Shown here: positions 17,064 to 29,000 of the stretch, piece by piece
Position numbering within the stretch: position 1 is the stretch's first letter
Layout: each line of letters opens with the position of its first letter
Source: Geminicoccaceae bacterium
GTDB lineage: Bacteria > Pseudomonadota > Alphaproteobacteria > Geminicoccales > Geminicoccaceae
Reading direction: 5' to 3'
Assembly (NCBI GenBank): GCA_020638495.1
Contig: JACKIN010000001.1
Coordinates: forward strand, 62,001 to 126,000
DNA length: 64,000 nt
Translations under genes and position numbers: made by a program
The notes under the pieces: generated by a model
Seen by the model: only the letters and a program-made list of their open reading frames with translations
What the model was told of the DNA's origin: nothing
Database searches by the model: none

Positions 17064-17759
17064 TCAGGCGACGGCGGTGGGCCTGAGCGCGGCGATCGCG
17101 GCCGCGTGGTCCGGCTGGCCGAAGATCGCGGAGCCCGCCACCAGCACGTCGGCGCCGGCGGCGATGACCTCTGGCGCCGTCTCGGCGTTGATGCCGCCAT
17201 CGACCTCGATGCGGATGCCGCGGCCGGCGGTGAGCGCCCTGACCCTTCGGATCTTCTCGAGCATGGCCGGGATGAAGGCCTGGCCGCCGAAGCCGGGGTT
17301 GACGGTCATCACCAGGACGAGGTCGAGCCGGTCGAGCACGTGCTCGATGGCCGTGGCCGGGGTGGCGGGGTTGAGGGCGACGCCGGCCTGCTTGCCGAGG
17401 CTCTTGATGAGCTGCAGCGAGCGGTCGAGGTGGGTGGTGGCCTCGGCGTGGACGGTGACGAGATCGGCGCCCGCCTCGGCGAAGGCGGCGATGAAGGGGT
17501 CGGCCGGCTCGATCATCAAATGGCAGTCGAAGAGCTTCGCCGAGCTCTTGCGGATCGCCCGGACGATGGCGGGGCCGAAGGTGATGTTGGGGACGTAGTG
17601 CCCGTCCATGACGTCGAGATGGATCCAGTCCGCGCCGGCGCGGTCGACCGCCGCCACCTCGGCGCCGAGCCGGGCGAAGTCGGCGGAGAGGATCGAGGGG
17701 GCGATCAGCACGTCCGGGCTCAAGGTCGGGTCTCCATCGCTGATTGGGCTGCCGGTCAC
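17064..17759 (-). CDS. rpe: Ribulose-phosphate 3-epimerase
   Basis: A 231-residue TIM-barrel enzyme interconverting ribulose 5-phosphate and xylulose 5-phosphate in the pentose phosphate and Calvin pathways. Landmarks in order are APSILSADFARL, DWIHLDVMDGHYVPN (metal and catalytic His/Asp), CHLMIEPADP, MTVNPGFGGQ and IEVDGGI with GSAIF near the end (phosphate binding). Length is normal, with about ten extra residues before the conserved start. It stands alone, convergent with the transporter peptide. Confidence 0.95.
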   Translation of the reverse strand: MTGSPISDGDPTLSPDVLIAPSILSADFARLGAEVAAVDRAGADWIHLDVMDGHYVPNITFGPAIVRAIRKSSAKLFDCHLMIEPADPFIAAFAEAGADLVTVHAEATTHLDRSLQLIKSLGKQAGVALNPATPATAIEHVLDRLDLVLVMTVNPGFGGQAFIPAMLEKIRRVRALTAGRGIRIEVDGGINAETAPEVIAAGADVLVAGSAIFGQPDHAAAIAALRPTAVA

Positions 17760-17883
17760 CTGCTCTGCCAGGCGACAATAGCCGGGTGCAGCCCTGGCAT
17801 GGTTAGTCGTTTTTCACCTTGTCAGCGAGAGCGTTCGGGCTTCAATTGTAGCCTTCGACCGAGAGGGGGGAAGGGAAACGATC

Positions 17884-18537
17884 ATGCGCATCATCCTGCT
17901 CGCAGCAGCCGCGTTCACCTTCACCAATGTCGCGGGCGCTGCCGAGCCGACCCGTCTCGACGCGGCGCAGCTCGACTGGATCACCGCGAGCACGGCTGCG
18001 GTCCGTGCCCTCCAGGAGGCACGGCCGAGCGGCGGCGACGTGGTCGACGGCCATGCGACTGTCGAGGCCGCCAGGCATGAGCTGGAGACGCTCGTCGGCG
18101 AGGGGGCGGCCGCCACCGCCCAGCCGAAGCCGGCCGGCGGCACGACGGTTGCCACCCTGGAGGACAGCCGCACGGTCACGTCCAGTGGCGGCGGCGGCAC
18201 GATCGCGGTCATCAGCGGCACGGGCCCCGGCACGGCCGGCGCTTTCGCCTCGCAGACGATCACCAGCAGCTCCGACGGCAACGGGGCGCCCGTCGTCACG
18301 ACCAGGACCGGCGGGTTCGCCACCGGCGGGTTGACGGGCCGGACCTTCACCTTTGCCCCGACGACGGCGCCCACGGCCGCGCCCGCCGGCCCGCCGGTGA
18401 CCGCCCCGACCACGACGGTGTCGTTGACGCCCTTGTCGGCCCTCGACGGCTTCTCCAGCCGGGCGGCCATGCCGGCCATGCCCACCATGCCCACGATGCC
18501 GACCATTCCCAGCTTCAGCGTGGGCAGCGGGGGCTGA
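17884..18537 (+). CDS. Secreted low-complexity protein, Thr/Gly/Pro-rich, unknown function
   Basis: A 217-residue protein with a clear signal peptide (MRIILLAAAAFTFTNVAGA, cleavage near residue 19) and a strong GGGGGGAAGGG ribosome site. The mature N-terminus reads TRLDAAQLDWITAS, resembling the short LxxxELDxVTAG-type motif seen at the start of several small secreted alphaproteobacterial proteins. The middle is Thr/Ser/Gly rich, with proline and alanine runs later (TAPTAAPAGPPVTAPTTT), and the end is a Met-Pro repeat (MPAMPTMPTMPTIP). It looks like an exported, largely unstructured protein. Confidence 0.6.
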   Translation: MRIILLAAAAFTFTNVAGAAEPTRLDAAQLDWITASTAAVRALQEARPSGGDVVDGHATVEAARHELETLVGEGAAATAQPKPAGGTTVATLEDSRTVTSSGGGGTIAVISGTGPGTAGAFASQTITSSSDGNGAPVVTTRTGGFATGGLTGRTFTFAPTTAPTAAPAGPPVTAPTTTVSLTPLSALDGFSSRAAMPAMPTMPTMPTIPSFSVGSGG

Positions 18538-18589
18538 GCCGGGCCGGCAGGTGCCGAACCGGCTTTGGCGTGCCGCTGGCGTGAAGGGC

Positions 18590-18610
18590 GCCGACCGTCT
18601 ATCGGTCGGC
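18590..18610. terminator. Perfect 8 bp GC-rich hairpin without T-tract
   Basis: GCCGACCG and CGGTCGGC are exact inverse complements around the loop TCTAT. It lies 52 bases after the secreted-protein gene and 28 bases before the next start. It could terminate or process the upstream message, but lacks the T run of a rho-independent terminator. Confidence 0.35.
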
Positions 18611-18638
18611 TGATGGTGCTCGACGGCGAAAGCGACAG

Positions 18639-19607
18639 GTGACCGCGGGCGGGTCGGGAACGGCGCCCTTGCGGGCCTTGCTGCCGGCCGTCGGCGGCCG
18701 GCCGCTGGCGGAGCTGCCGCGCGGCCTCTATGCCTATGTGATGGCCGCGAGCCGGCGCCAGCAGGTGCCGCTCGTGCTGCTGACGCTCGCCATCTTCCCC
18801 CTGACCCTGGCGCCGATCGACCTGCAGCGACGGCTGATCGACGATGCCATCGGCGGCCGCAACCCCCGGCTGCTGCTGATCCTCGCCGGCCTCTACCTCG
18901 CTGCCGTGCTGCTCCAGGCCGGGCTGAAGCTGGTTCGCAACATCTACCAGGAGCGCGTGGCGCAGGGCATCACCCGGCGGCTGCGCCGGCGCATCATCGA
19001 GGATGGCGACGGGCTCGCCGACGGCACGGCCCAGTCGATCCTCGTCGCCGAGGCGGAGAAGCTCGGCGGCTTCGTCGGCGAGGCCGTCGCCTTCCCGCTG
19101 CTGCAGGCCGGCATCGTCGTCAGCGTCGCCGGCTACATGCTGGCCGTCGACCCGGCGGTCGCCATCGTCGCGCTCGGCCTCTTCGTGCCCTCGATCGTCG
19201 CCGTGGCTCTGATGCAGCCGCGGCTCGACCGGCTCGCCGGGCGCAAGACCGAGGCCACGCGCGAGCTCGGCGACGCGGCGCTCGACGACGACCGGAGCGA
19301 GGCCGCCGAGACCAGGCTCGATCGGCTGGTCGAGACCATCTACGGCCTCAGGATCCGCTTCGCCGTCGTCAAGTTCGCGCTCAAGTCTTTCAACAACCTG
19401 CTCGGCCATCTGGGGCCGCTCAGCATCCTCGCCATCGGCGGCTGGCTGGTGCTCGAAGGCTCGACCACGGTCGGCACCATCGTCGCCTTCGCCTCGGGCT
19501 ACCAGCGCATGACCGACCCGGCCCGCGACCTGCTCAACTTCTACCGCCGCCTGTCCCTGATGCGGGTCCAGTACCGCATGGTGCGCGAGGCCGCCGAGGG
19601 GCTCTGA
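18639..19607 (+). CDS. ABC transporter transmembrane-domain protein lacking an ATPase domain
   Basis: A 322-residue protein (GTG start) consisting only of an exporter-type ABC transmembrane domain. It has helices around residues 45-62, 78-96, 150-200 and 275-300 and the intracellular coupling sequence QERVAQGITRRLRRRII typical of ABC half transporters. A normal half transporter continues with about 250 residues of ATPase; here the frame stops after RMVREAAEGL and the next gene's end is 28 bases away on the other strand. It could work with an ATPase encoded elsewhere or have a non-transport role. Confidence 0.75.
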   Translation: MTAGGSGTAPLRALLPAVGGRPLAELPRGLYAYVMAASRRQQVPLVLLTLAIFPLTLAPIDLQRRLIDDAIGGRNPRLLLILAGLYLAAVLLQAGLKLVRNIYQERVAQGITRRLRRRIIEDGDGLADGTAQSILVAEAEKLGGFVGEAVAFPLLQAGIVVSVAGYMLAVDPAVAIVALGLFVPSIVAVALMQPRLDRLAGRKTEATRELGDAALDDDRSEAAETRLDRLVETIYGLRIRFAVVKFALKSFNNLLGHLGPLSILAIGGWLVLEGSTTVGTIVAFASGYQRMTDPARDLLNFYRRLSLMRVQYRMVREAAEGL

Positions 19608-19635
19608 GACCGCTGGCGGCAGGGCTCTTTCGGCA

Positions 19636-21249
<1,614 letters not shown>

Positions 21250-21250
21250 C

Positions 21251-22378
21251 TCAGCGATCCTTCGGGTCGAGGCTGTCGCGCAGGCCGTCGCCGAGGAAGT
21301 TGAGCGCGAAGAGGATCAGCGTCAGGGTCAGGGCCGGCCAGATCAGCAGCCAGAGGGCACCGCGCATGTTGGCGGCACCCTCGGAGATCAGGAGGCCGAG
21401 CGAGGTCAAGGGGTCCTGCACGCCGAGGCCGAGGAAGGAGAGGAGCGATTCGAGCAGGATCGCCTTGGGGACCAGGAGGGTGACGAACACGACGACGGGC
21501 CCGAGCGTGTTGGGGACGATGTGGCGCACGAGGATGCCGGTTTTGGTGGCGCCGAGCGCCTCGGCGGCCTGGACGAACTCCTGCCGCTTGAGGCTGAGGG
21601 TCTGGCCGCGCACGATGCGGGCCATGTCGAGCCATTCGGTGGCGCCGATGGCGATGAAGATGATGATCAGCGAGCGGCCGAAGAACACCACCATCAGGAT
21701 CACGAAGAAGATGAACGGCAGCGAGTAGAGAATGTCGACGACGCGCATCATCACGTTGTCGACGCGGCCGCCGAGATAGCCCGAGACCGCGCCGTAGGTG
21801 ACGCCGAGCACGAGCGCCATGATCGAGGCGAGGATGCCGATGGCGAGCGAGATCCGCACGCCGATCATGATGCGTGCCGCCAGATCGCGGCCGATGGCGT
21901 CGGTGCCGAAGTAGAAATACAGCCGCTCGACGTCGACGGCGAGGGTGCCGGAAAGCCCGTCGTCGGCGAGCTCGAGGCGAGGATTGCTGAAGAGATCGGA
22001 GCGCTCGAAGTAGCGCAGGATGCGCGGGTCGATCGGCTCGTCGGCGGCCACCGCGACGCTGACCTCGCCGCCCTCGAGCACCGGCTCGCCGTGCTCGAGC
22101 CGGGCGCGTTGCAGGAGGCCCTCGAAGCCCGGCAGGATGCTGTCGGTGCCGGGATAGGCCTCGAGGCTCGCGGGCACGCGCACGAACTTCGGGTAGACCT
22201 GGTCGTAGGGGTGCGGCCAGACCATCGGCCCGAAGATGCCGACCAGGCACAGCGCCGCCAGGACGATCATGCTCGCCACGGCGGCCCGGTTGCGCCGCAG
22301 CCGCGCCCACGCGTCCTGCCAGAGCGAGCGGCCCGCGACCGCCGGGATGTCCTCGATGAGGTCGGGCTGGACCGCCAT
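21251..22378 (-). CDS. Peptide-type ABC transporter permease (OppC/YejE-like)
   Basis: A 375-residue inner-membrane permease. One N-terminal helix (MIVLAALCLVGIFGPMVW) is followed by an unusually long periplasmic segment of about 110 residues before FYFGTDAIGRDLAARIM, where the other five helices begin. The family domain ends NFLGDGLRDSLDPK. OppC/DppC proteins are often near 300 residues; the extra length lies in the periplasmic segment, which here is acidic and Glu/Asp rich. It pairs with the downstream double ATPase and upstream OppB-like gene. Confidence 0.9.
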   Translation of the reverse strand: MAVQPDLIEDIPAVAGRSLWQDAWARLRRNRAAVASMIVLAALCLVGIFGPMVWPHPYDQVYPKFVRVPASLEAYPGTDSILPGFEGLLQRARLEHGEPVLEGGEVSVAVAADEPIDPRILRYFERSDLFSNPRLELADDGLSGTLAVDVERLYFYFGTDAIGRDLAARIMIGVRISLAIGILASIMALVLGVTYGAVSGYLGGRVDNVMMRVVDILYSLPFIFFVILMVVFFGRSLIIIFIAIGATEWLDMARIVRGQTLSLKRQEFVQAAEALGATKTGILVRHIVPNTLGPVVVFVTLLVPKAILLESLLSFLGLGVQDPLTSLGLLISEGAANMRGALWLLIWPALTLTLILFALNFLGDGLRDSLDPKDR

Positions 22379-22382
22379 GGGC

Positions 22383-23306
22383 TCAGTCGAACCGGACGCG
22401 CGGATCGAGCCAGGCGTAGGCGAGGTCGACCAGGAGGTTGAAGACGATGATGAAGAGCGCGATCACCACGACCGTGCCCATCACCAGCGTGTAGTCGCGG
22501 CCCAAAGCGCCCTGGACGAAGTAGCGGCCGATGCCGGGGATGCCGAAGATGGTCTCGACCACCACCGAGCCGGTCAGGAGCCCGGCCGCGGTCGGCCCCA
22601 GATAGCTGACCGCCGGCAGCATCGCCGCGCGCAGCGCGTGGACGCCGACGACGATGCGGGTCGGCAGGCCGTAGGCGCGCGCGGTGCGCACGTGGTTCGA
22701 GCGCAGCGCCTCGATGGTGGCGCCGCGCACCAGCCGCGCGATCACCGCCACCTGCGGCAGCGCCAGGGTGACGATGGGCAGGACCCAGTAGGCCGGGTTG
22801 GCGTTCGACCAGCCGCCCGCGGGCAGGATGCCCAGCACGACGCCGAAGGTGAGGCTCAGGAGCGGCGCCACCACGAAGGTGGGCGTGGTGATGCCGAAGG
22901 TGGCGAGCCCGACCACGGCGTAGTCGACGCCGGTGTTCTGGCGGAGCGCCGCCCATGCGCCGAGCAGGGTGCCGAGGACGACGGCGGTGACGAGCGCGAG
23001 GCCGCCGAGCAGGATCGAGACCGGCATGCCGACGGCGAAGAGCTCGTTCACCGAGAAGTCGCGGCGGGTGAAGCTCGGGCCGAGGTCGCCCTGCAGCAGG
23101 TTGCCGAGATATGTGAGGTACTGCGACCAGAGCGGCGCGTCGAGATTGTAGGCCTTCTCGAGGTTGGCCATGATCAGCGGGTCGAGCGGCCGCTCGAGAT
23201 CGAACGGCCCGCCGGGTGCGAGGCGGATCATGAAGAACGTCAGCGTGATGATGACGAGCACCGTCGGGACGGCGCTCGCCAGTCGGCGCAGGGTGTAGGT
23301 CAGCAT
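22383..23306 (-). CDS. Peptide-type ABC transporter permease (OppB-like)
   Basis: A 307-residue inner-membrane permease with six helices. The start at 23306 gives the standard N-terminus MLTYTLRRLASAVPTVLVII followed by RLAPGGPFD; an ATG 13 codons upstream adds only an atypical leader. The cytoplasmic motif reads NHVRTARAYGLPTRIVV. It forms the pore with the OppC-like protein, whose start is four bases after this stop. Confidence 0.92.
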   Translation of the reverse strand: MLTYTLRRLASAVPTVLVIITLTFFMIRLAPGGPFDLERPLDPLIMANLEKAYNLDAPLWSQYLTYLGNLLQGDLGPSFTRRDFSVNELFAVGMPVSILLGGLALVTAVVLGTLLGAWAALRQNTGVDYAVVGLATFGITTPTFVVAPLLSLTFGVVLGILPAGGWSNANPAYWVLPIVTLALPQVAVIARLVRGATIEALRSNHVRTARAYGLPTRIVVGVHALRAAMLPAVSYLGPTAAGLLTGSVVVETIFGIPGIGRYFVQGALGRDYTLVMGTVVVIALFIIVFNLLVDLAYAWLDPRVRFD

Positions 23307-23364
23307 CGCGCCACCGCCGGCTCGATGAGCGGCGGGCCCGCGCACGGGCCCGCCGGACGGGCGC

Positions 23365-24951
23365 TCACTGGTTCAGGCTGAGCCAGCGGGTCGCGTGATG
23401 GTCGAGCAGGTTGTCCTCGTAGCCGGAGATCTGGTCGGAGACGAGCGCCCTGGAGGAGTAGAACAGGATGGGGATCGTCGGGACCTCGGCGAGATAGATC
23501 GCCTCGGCCTCGGCCAGGAGCTTCGCGCGCTCGTCGAGATCGGTCTCTTGCGACGCGGCGCGCATCTTGGCATCGTACGCCTCGTTCGACCACTTGGAAT
23601 AGTTGAACGAGACGCCGGTCTCGTTGAGATAGAGGAAGTTCTGCGGGTCGGAATAGTCGCCGATCCAGCCGGCGCGCACGATGTCGAAGTCGCCGCCCTC
23701 GCGCAGGTAGTTGAAGTAGCCGGTGCCCTCCATCTCGTTGAGCGACGACTCGATGCCGACGTTGGAGAGCATGTCCGAGATCGCCGCCATGGTGTTGCGG
23801 TGGTTCTCGGACGAGTTGTAGCTGAGCTGGATGTCGAGGGTCGCGGGGTCGACCCCGGCCTCCTGCAGGAGCGCTATCGCCGCGTCCTCGCGGTCGAGCA
23901 GGTCGGCCTTGGCGTAGTCGAGCTCGGGCGGGTTCTCGACATAGTTGTCGATCCCGGGCGGCACCAGCGCATAGGCGGGGAGCATCGTGCCCTGCCAGAC
24001 CTCGTCGGCGATGAAGTCGCGGTCGATCAGCATCGAGATCGCCTGGCGCACGCGCGGGTCGGCGAACTCGGGCTTGGCGACCTTCACCGGCAGGTAGTAG
24101 GTGCCGAGATAGGGGGCGATCCTGAGCGCCTCGGGCAGGTTCTCCTTCATGTACTTCATCTGCTCGGCGGGCACGTCGGAGCAGGTGTGCACCTCACCGG
24201 CCTCGAAGCGCCTGAGGCAGGCCGAGCGGTCCTCGAACGGGATCCACTGGACCTCGTCGACCTGCACGTTGGCGGCGTCGTGGAATTGCGGGTTCTTCCT
24301 CATGACGATCTTGTCGTTCGGCACGAAGCTCTCGAGCACGAAGGCGCCGTTGGACACGAGGTTGCCGGGCTTGGTGAACGCGTCGCCGAAGCTCTCGACC
24401 GTCGCGGGATGCAGCGGCAGGCCGGTCTGGTGGGTGAGGAGCTGGAGGAAGTAGGGTGTGGGCGCGTTCAGCGTGATCACCAGCGTTTGCGGGTCGGGTG
24501 CCGCGACGCCGAGATCCCCGGCCTGCCGCTCGCCCTTGGCGACGGCTTCGGCGTTCAGGATCGGAAAGAGCACGCTGGCGTAGCCCGCGGCGGTGGCTGG
24601 ATTCATGATGCGGCGGAACGTGAACAGGAAGTCGTCCGCGGTCACCGGGTCGCCGTTCGACCACCTGGCATCCTCGCGCATGTGAAAGGTGTAGGTCAGC
24701 CCGTCGTCGGAGATCTCCCAGCTCAGAGCACTGCCGGGAATGATCTTGCCTGCGGCGTCCTCGGCGACCAGCCCTTCGTAAAGGTCGCGCAGCAGGCGCG
24801 ATTCGGCCACGGTCGAGGTCTTGTGCTGGTCGAGGGTGGCGGGGTCCGTGTCGTTGCCGAGCCTCAGCACGACATCGGCGGACGCCAGCGTGCTCGTGCC
24901 GGACAGCAGCGCCAGGGCGAGGAGACCGGTGCGCGCGGCGGCGAATTTCAT
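23365..24951 (-). CDS. Oligopeptide ABC transporter substrate-binding protein (OppA-like)
   Basis: A 528-residue periplasmic binding protein, first gene of the second peptide importer. The ATG at 24951 follows a GGGAGG ribosome site, and the signal peptide MKFAAARTGLLALALLSG ends at about LASA (residue 26). OppA-type landmarks are RLGNDTDPATLDQHKT, LRDLYEGLVAED, EDARWSNGDPVTADDF and SYNSSENH. This family binds peptides of low sequence specificity. The nearest downstream permease begins 58 bases after the stop. Confidence 0.92.
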   Translation of the reverse strand: MKFAAARTGLLALALLSGTSTLASADVVLRLGNDTDPATLDQHKTSTVAESRLLRDLYEGLVAEDAAGKIIPGSALSWEISDDGLTYTFHMREDARWSNGDPVTADDFLFTFRRIMNPATAAGYASVLFPILNAEAVAKGERQAGDLGVAAPDPQTLVITLNAPTPYFLQLLTHQTGLPLHPATVESFGDAFTKPGNLVSNGAFVLESFVPNDKIVMRKNPQFHDAANVQVDEVQWIPFEDRSACLRRFEAGEVHTCSDVPAEQMKYMKENLPEALRIAPYLGTYYLPVKVAKPEFADPRVRQAISMLIDRDFIADEVWQGTMLPAYALVPPGIDNYVENPPELDYAKADLLDREDAAIALLQEAGVDPATLDIQLSYNSSENHRNTMAAISDMLSNVGIESSLNEMEGTGYFNYLREGGDFDIVRAGWIGDYSDPQNFLYLNETGVSFNYSKWSNEAYDAKMRAASQETDLDERAKLLAEAEAIYLAEVPTIPILFYSSRALVSDQISGYEDNLLDHHATRWLSLNQ

Positions 24952-25119
24952 GACTTGTCCTCCCGGATCGTGAACGAGCTTTGTCGAAGTCTGCGCCCGC
25001 ACCGGCCGGTGCACAAATCAAATCACCCTGACGGCTCACCGAATCCGGGGCTGGTGCGACAGGCTCGGGGCTGCCATAGCGGCAGTGCGGACGATTTCAC
25101 CGAACGGAGGACGGGCGGG

Positions 25120-25932
25120 ATGGCCGAGCGGCTGCTCGAGGGACAGGTGGCGCTGGTGACGGGTGCGGGCAGGGGGCTCGGGCGGGCCTTCGCCGAGCGG
25201 CTGGCGGCCCTGGGCTGCGCCATCGGCGTGCATGGAAGGCGCGAGCACGGCCCGGCCGAGTATGGCGAGGGCACGACGCTGACCGCGACCGCCGAGGCGA
25301 TCGCCGCCGGATTCGGCGTGCCGACCCTGGCCGTGCTCGGCGACCTGACCGACGGGGCGGTCGTCGAGCGGGTGGTGGATACGGTGGCCGAGCGGCTCGG
25401 TCCGCTCGACATCCTCGTCCACAATGCCGGGGGCGACATCGCCGCCGCCGGCGGCAAGCCCGACCCGAACGACGCCGTCTGGGTCAAGGAGGCGGATGTC
25501 CGCGCCGTCCTCGACAGCAACCTCCTCTCGACCATCCTGGTCTGCCGGGCGGTGGCGCAGCGGATGATCCCGCGCAACCGGGGCCGGATCCTGACCATCA
25601 GCTCGATCGCCGCCTTCAAGGGGCGCGAGCAGGGGGCCATCTATGCCACGGCGAAGGCCGGCGTCGTGCATTACACCCGCTGCCTCGCCCAGCAGCTCCG
25701 CCCGCACGACATCGCCGTCAACTCGCTGGCCCCGGGCGACACGCGGACCGGCCGCTATCTCGGCACCCGGGCGGTCGACCAGGGCCGGCTGGTCGAGGCG
25801 GGCACGCTGCGGCGGATCGCCACCGTCGACGAGGTGGCCCGCGTGGTCGAGCTCTTCGCCGGGCCGCTCGGCGCCTTCGTCTCGGGCCAGGTGCTCAGGG
25901 TCGACGGCGGCGAGCAGAGCTGGCCCGGCTGA
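25120..25932 (+). CDS. SDR-family NAD(P)-dependent oxidoreductase
   Basis: A 270-residue short-chain dehydrogenase. It has the cofactor motif TGAGRGLG (14-21), NAGGD (102-106), the catalytic Ser161 or Ser162 in ISSIAAF and the YATAK pair Tyr175/Lys179, and ends with the C-terminal VDGGE pattern of 3-oxoacyl-ACP reductase-like members. A GGAGG site lies nine bases before the ATG. A long frame opening upstream in the ABC region is not part of the gene. It is divergent from the OppA-like gene. The substrate is unknown. Confidence 0.88.
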   Translation: MAERLLEGQVALVTGAGRGLGRAFAERLAALGCAIGVHGRREHGPAEYGEGTTLTATAEAIAAGFGVPTLAVLGDLTDGAVVERVVDTVAERLGPLDILVHNAGGDIAAAGGKPDPNDAVWVKEADVRAVLDSNLLSTILVCRAVAQRMIPRNRGRILTISSIAAFKGREQGAIYATAKAGVVHYTRCLAQQLRPHDIAVNSLAPGDTRTGRYLGTRAVDQGRLVEAGTLRRIATVDEVARVVELFAGPLGAFVSGQVLRVDGGEQSWPG

Positions 25933-26029
25933 GCCCGCCGCTGTCGCCGGCGCCGCGCATGCACGCCGCTGCGCTTCTACTTGGCATCCGGCTGTGGTTT
26001 GATGCCAGAAGGAACAGGGGGGCGTGGAC

Positions 26030-29000
26030 ATGGTGCTGCGGGGCGAGGAGCAGAAGCAGGAGCTGATCCTGGCGGTGATCGCCGAGATCGAGGCGAAGCT
26101 GACGGGCGAGGAAGCCGCCCAGGCTGCAGCCTTCGTCCGCACCTATTATCGCGACGTGGCCCCGGCCGACGTCCTGTCGCGTGAGGTCCAGGACCTCTAC
26201 GGCGCGGCGCTCGCCCATCTGCGCCAGGCCGGGCAGCGCCCGGCCGGGACCTTGAAGGTGCGGGTCTTCAATCCCGGCATCGCCCAGCATGGCTGGCAGT
26301 CGAGCCATACGGTCGTCGAGATCGTCAACGACGACATGCCCTTCCTGGTCGACAGCGTCGCCATGGAGCTGAGCCGGCACGGCCTCGGCATGCACCTCGT
26401 CATCCACCCGATCTTCGCGGTGGAGCGCGACGCGGCCGGCCGGCTGGAATGGATCGGCGACCGCGAGGGTGCCCCGGAGAGCGCCCGCCTCGAGAGCTTC
26501 ATGCATATCGAGATCGACCGCCAGAGCGACGCCGACGTGCTCGAAGCGCTCGAGGGCGATCTCGTCCGCATCCTCGGCGACGTCCGCAAGACGGTCGTGG
26601 ACTGGCGGTCGATGCGCGAGCGGGTGGGCGACATGCTGGCCGAGCTGGAGCCGGCGGCGCAGCATTTGCCGGCCGACGACCTCGCCGAGATCAAGGCGTT
26701 CCTCGAGTGGCTGGCCGACGACCACTTCACCTTTCTCGGCTACTCGGCCTATGCGCTGGAAGGCGAGGGCAGCTCGCTCCTGCTGCGCCGGGTGAAGGGC
26801 AGCGGCCTCGGCATCCTGCGCGCGCACGACGACGGGGCGCCCTCGAAGAGCTTCATGGAGATGCCGCTCGCGGCCCGCCTTCGGGCGACCGAGCCCTTGC
26901 CCGCCATCGCCATCACCAAGGCCAACACCAAGAGCACGGTGCACCGGGCGACATATCTCGATTTCATCGGCGTCAAGCGCTACGCCCCGGACGGCCGGGT
27001 GATCGGCGAGCATCGCCTCCTCGGCCTCTTCACCTCGGTCGCCTACAACCGCAGCCCGCGCTTCATCCCGCTGCTCCGCCGCAAGTTCGACGCCATCGTC
27101 GAGCGCGCCGGCCATGTGCGCGCCGGCCATGCCGGCAAGGCGCTGGTCAACATCCTCGAGACCTATCCGCGCGACGAGCTGTTCCAGGCCGACGAGGACA
27201 CGCTCTTCGAGATCACCTCGCAGATCCTCTATCTGCAGGACCGCCAGCAGATCCGCCTGTTCGTCCGCCAGGACACCTTCGGCCGCTTCGTCTCGTGCCT
27301 CCTCTACATCCCGCGCGAGCGCTACAACACGACGCTGCGCGAGCGGCTGCAGAGCCTCCTGCTCGAGGCCTTCGACGGCAGCGACAGCGAGTTCCAGGCG
27401 CAGGTCACGGAGGCCGTCCTCGCCCGCATCATGGTGATCGTCCGCACGCCCGAGGGGGTGCCGGACGATCTCGACGTCGAGGCCCTGGAGCGCCAGATCC
27501 AGGAGCTCTCGCAGAGCTGGACCGACCGCCTGCATGCGGCCCTGATCGAGGCCGAGGGCGAGGAGGAGGGCAACCGGCTCTACCGCACCTTCAGCCGCGC
27601 CTTCCCGGCGAGCTACCAGGAGCGCAATGCCGCGCGCGCCGCCGTGCCGGACATTCTCGTGATGGACCGGCTCGAGCAGGCGGCCGGCGACCGCCTCGGC
27701 ATGACCCTCTACCGGCGGCTCGAGGACAGCCCCGAGATGGTCCGCTTCAAGCTGGTCCGCCGCGAGCTGCCGCTGCATCTCTCCGATGCGCTGCCGATCC
27801 TCGAGAACATGGGCCTCAAGGTGTTGCACGAGGAGGCGCACCCGGTGCGCAACGCCAGGGGCAAGCTCTTCTCGATGCACGATTTCGGCATGCGGCCGGT
27901 CAGCGGCGCCGTCGTCGATGTCGACGCCGTGCGCGACGCCTTCCAGGAGGCGTTCGAGCGGATCTGGTCGGGTGCCGTCGAGAACGACGGCTTCAATCGC
28001 CTGATCCTCGCCGCCGGCCTGGATGCCGCCGCCGTCGTCGTGCTGCGCGCCTACTGCAAGTACATGCAGCAGCTCGGCACGCCCTTCAGCCAGGCCTATA
28101 TCGAGAACACCTGCACGACGAACCCGGCTCTGGCCGCGGACCTCGTCGCCCTCTTCAACGTGCGCTTCGACCCGGATTTCGCCGGCGATCGCGCGGCCCG
28201 GACGGTCGAGATCGAGGCGCGCATCAAGACCGGGCTGGAGGCCGTGGCGATCCTCGACGAGGACCGGATCCTGCGCCGCTATCTGGGTCTCATCCACGCC
28301 ACCACCCGGACCAACGCCTTCCAGCGGACCGCCGAGGGCGGGCCCAAGGCCTATCTCTCGCTCAAGCTCGACCCGGCGCGGGTGCCGGAGATGCCCAAGC
28401 CCCGGCCCGCCTTCGAGATCTTCGTCTACGGCCCGGCCGTCGAGGGCGTGCATCTGCGCGGCGGCAAGGTGGCGCGCGGGGGGCTGCGCTGGTCCGACCG
28501 GCGCGAGGATTTCCGCACCGAGGTGCTGGGCCTGATGAAGGCGCAGATGGTCAAGAACGGCGTCATCGTGCCGGTCGGCGCCAAGGGCGGGTTCTACGTC
28601 AAGCGGCCGCCCGAGACGACCGAGCGGCAGGTGATCGTCGACGAGGCGATCCGCTGCTACAAGCTCTTCCTTTCCGGCCTGCTCGACATCACCGACAACC
28701 AGGTGAAGGGTGCCGTGGTGCCGCCGCCGCGGGTCGTCCGCTACGACGACGACGACCCCTATCTCGTCGTCGCCGCCGACAAGGGCACGGCCAGCTTCTC
28801 CGACGTCGCCAACGCGGTCAGCCGCGATTACGGCTTCTGGCTCGACGACGCCTTCGCCTCCGGCGGCTCGGCCGGCTACGACCACAAGGGCATGGGCATC
28901 ACCGCGAGGGGCGCCTGGGAATCGGTCAAGCGCCACTTTCGCGAGATGGGGCTCGACCCGGCCGTCGACCTCTTCACGGTGATCGGCATCGGCGACATGT

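Noticed and set aside
19608..19635. Frameshifted ATPase domain continuing the ABC membrane-domain gene
   Set aside because: Only 28 bases separate the stop from the end of the convergent ATPase gene, and no Walker A or signature motif occurs on the plus strand there.
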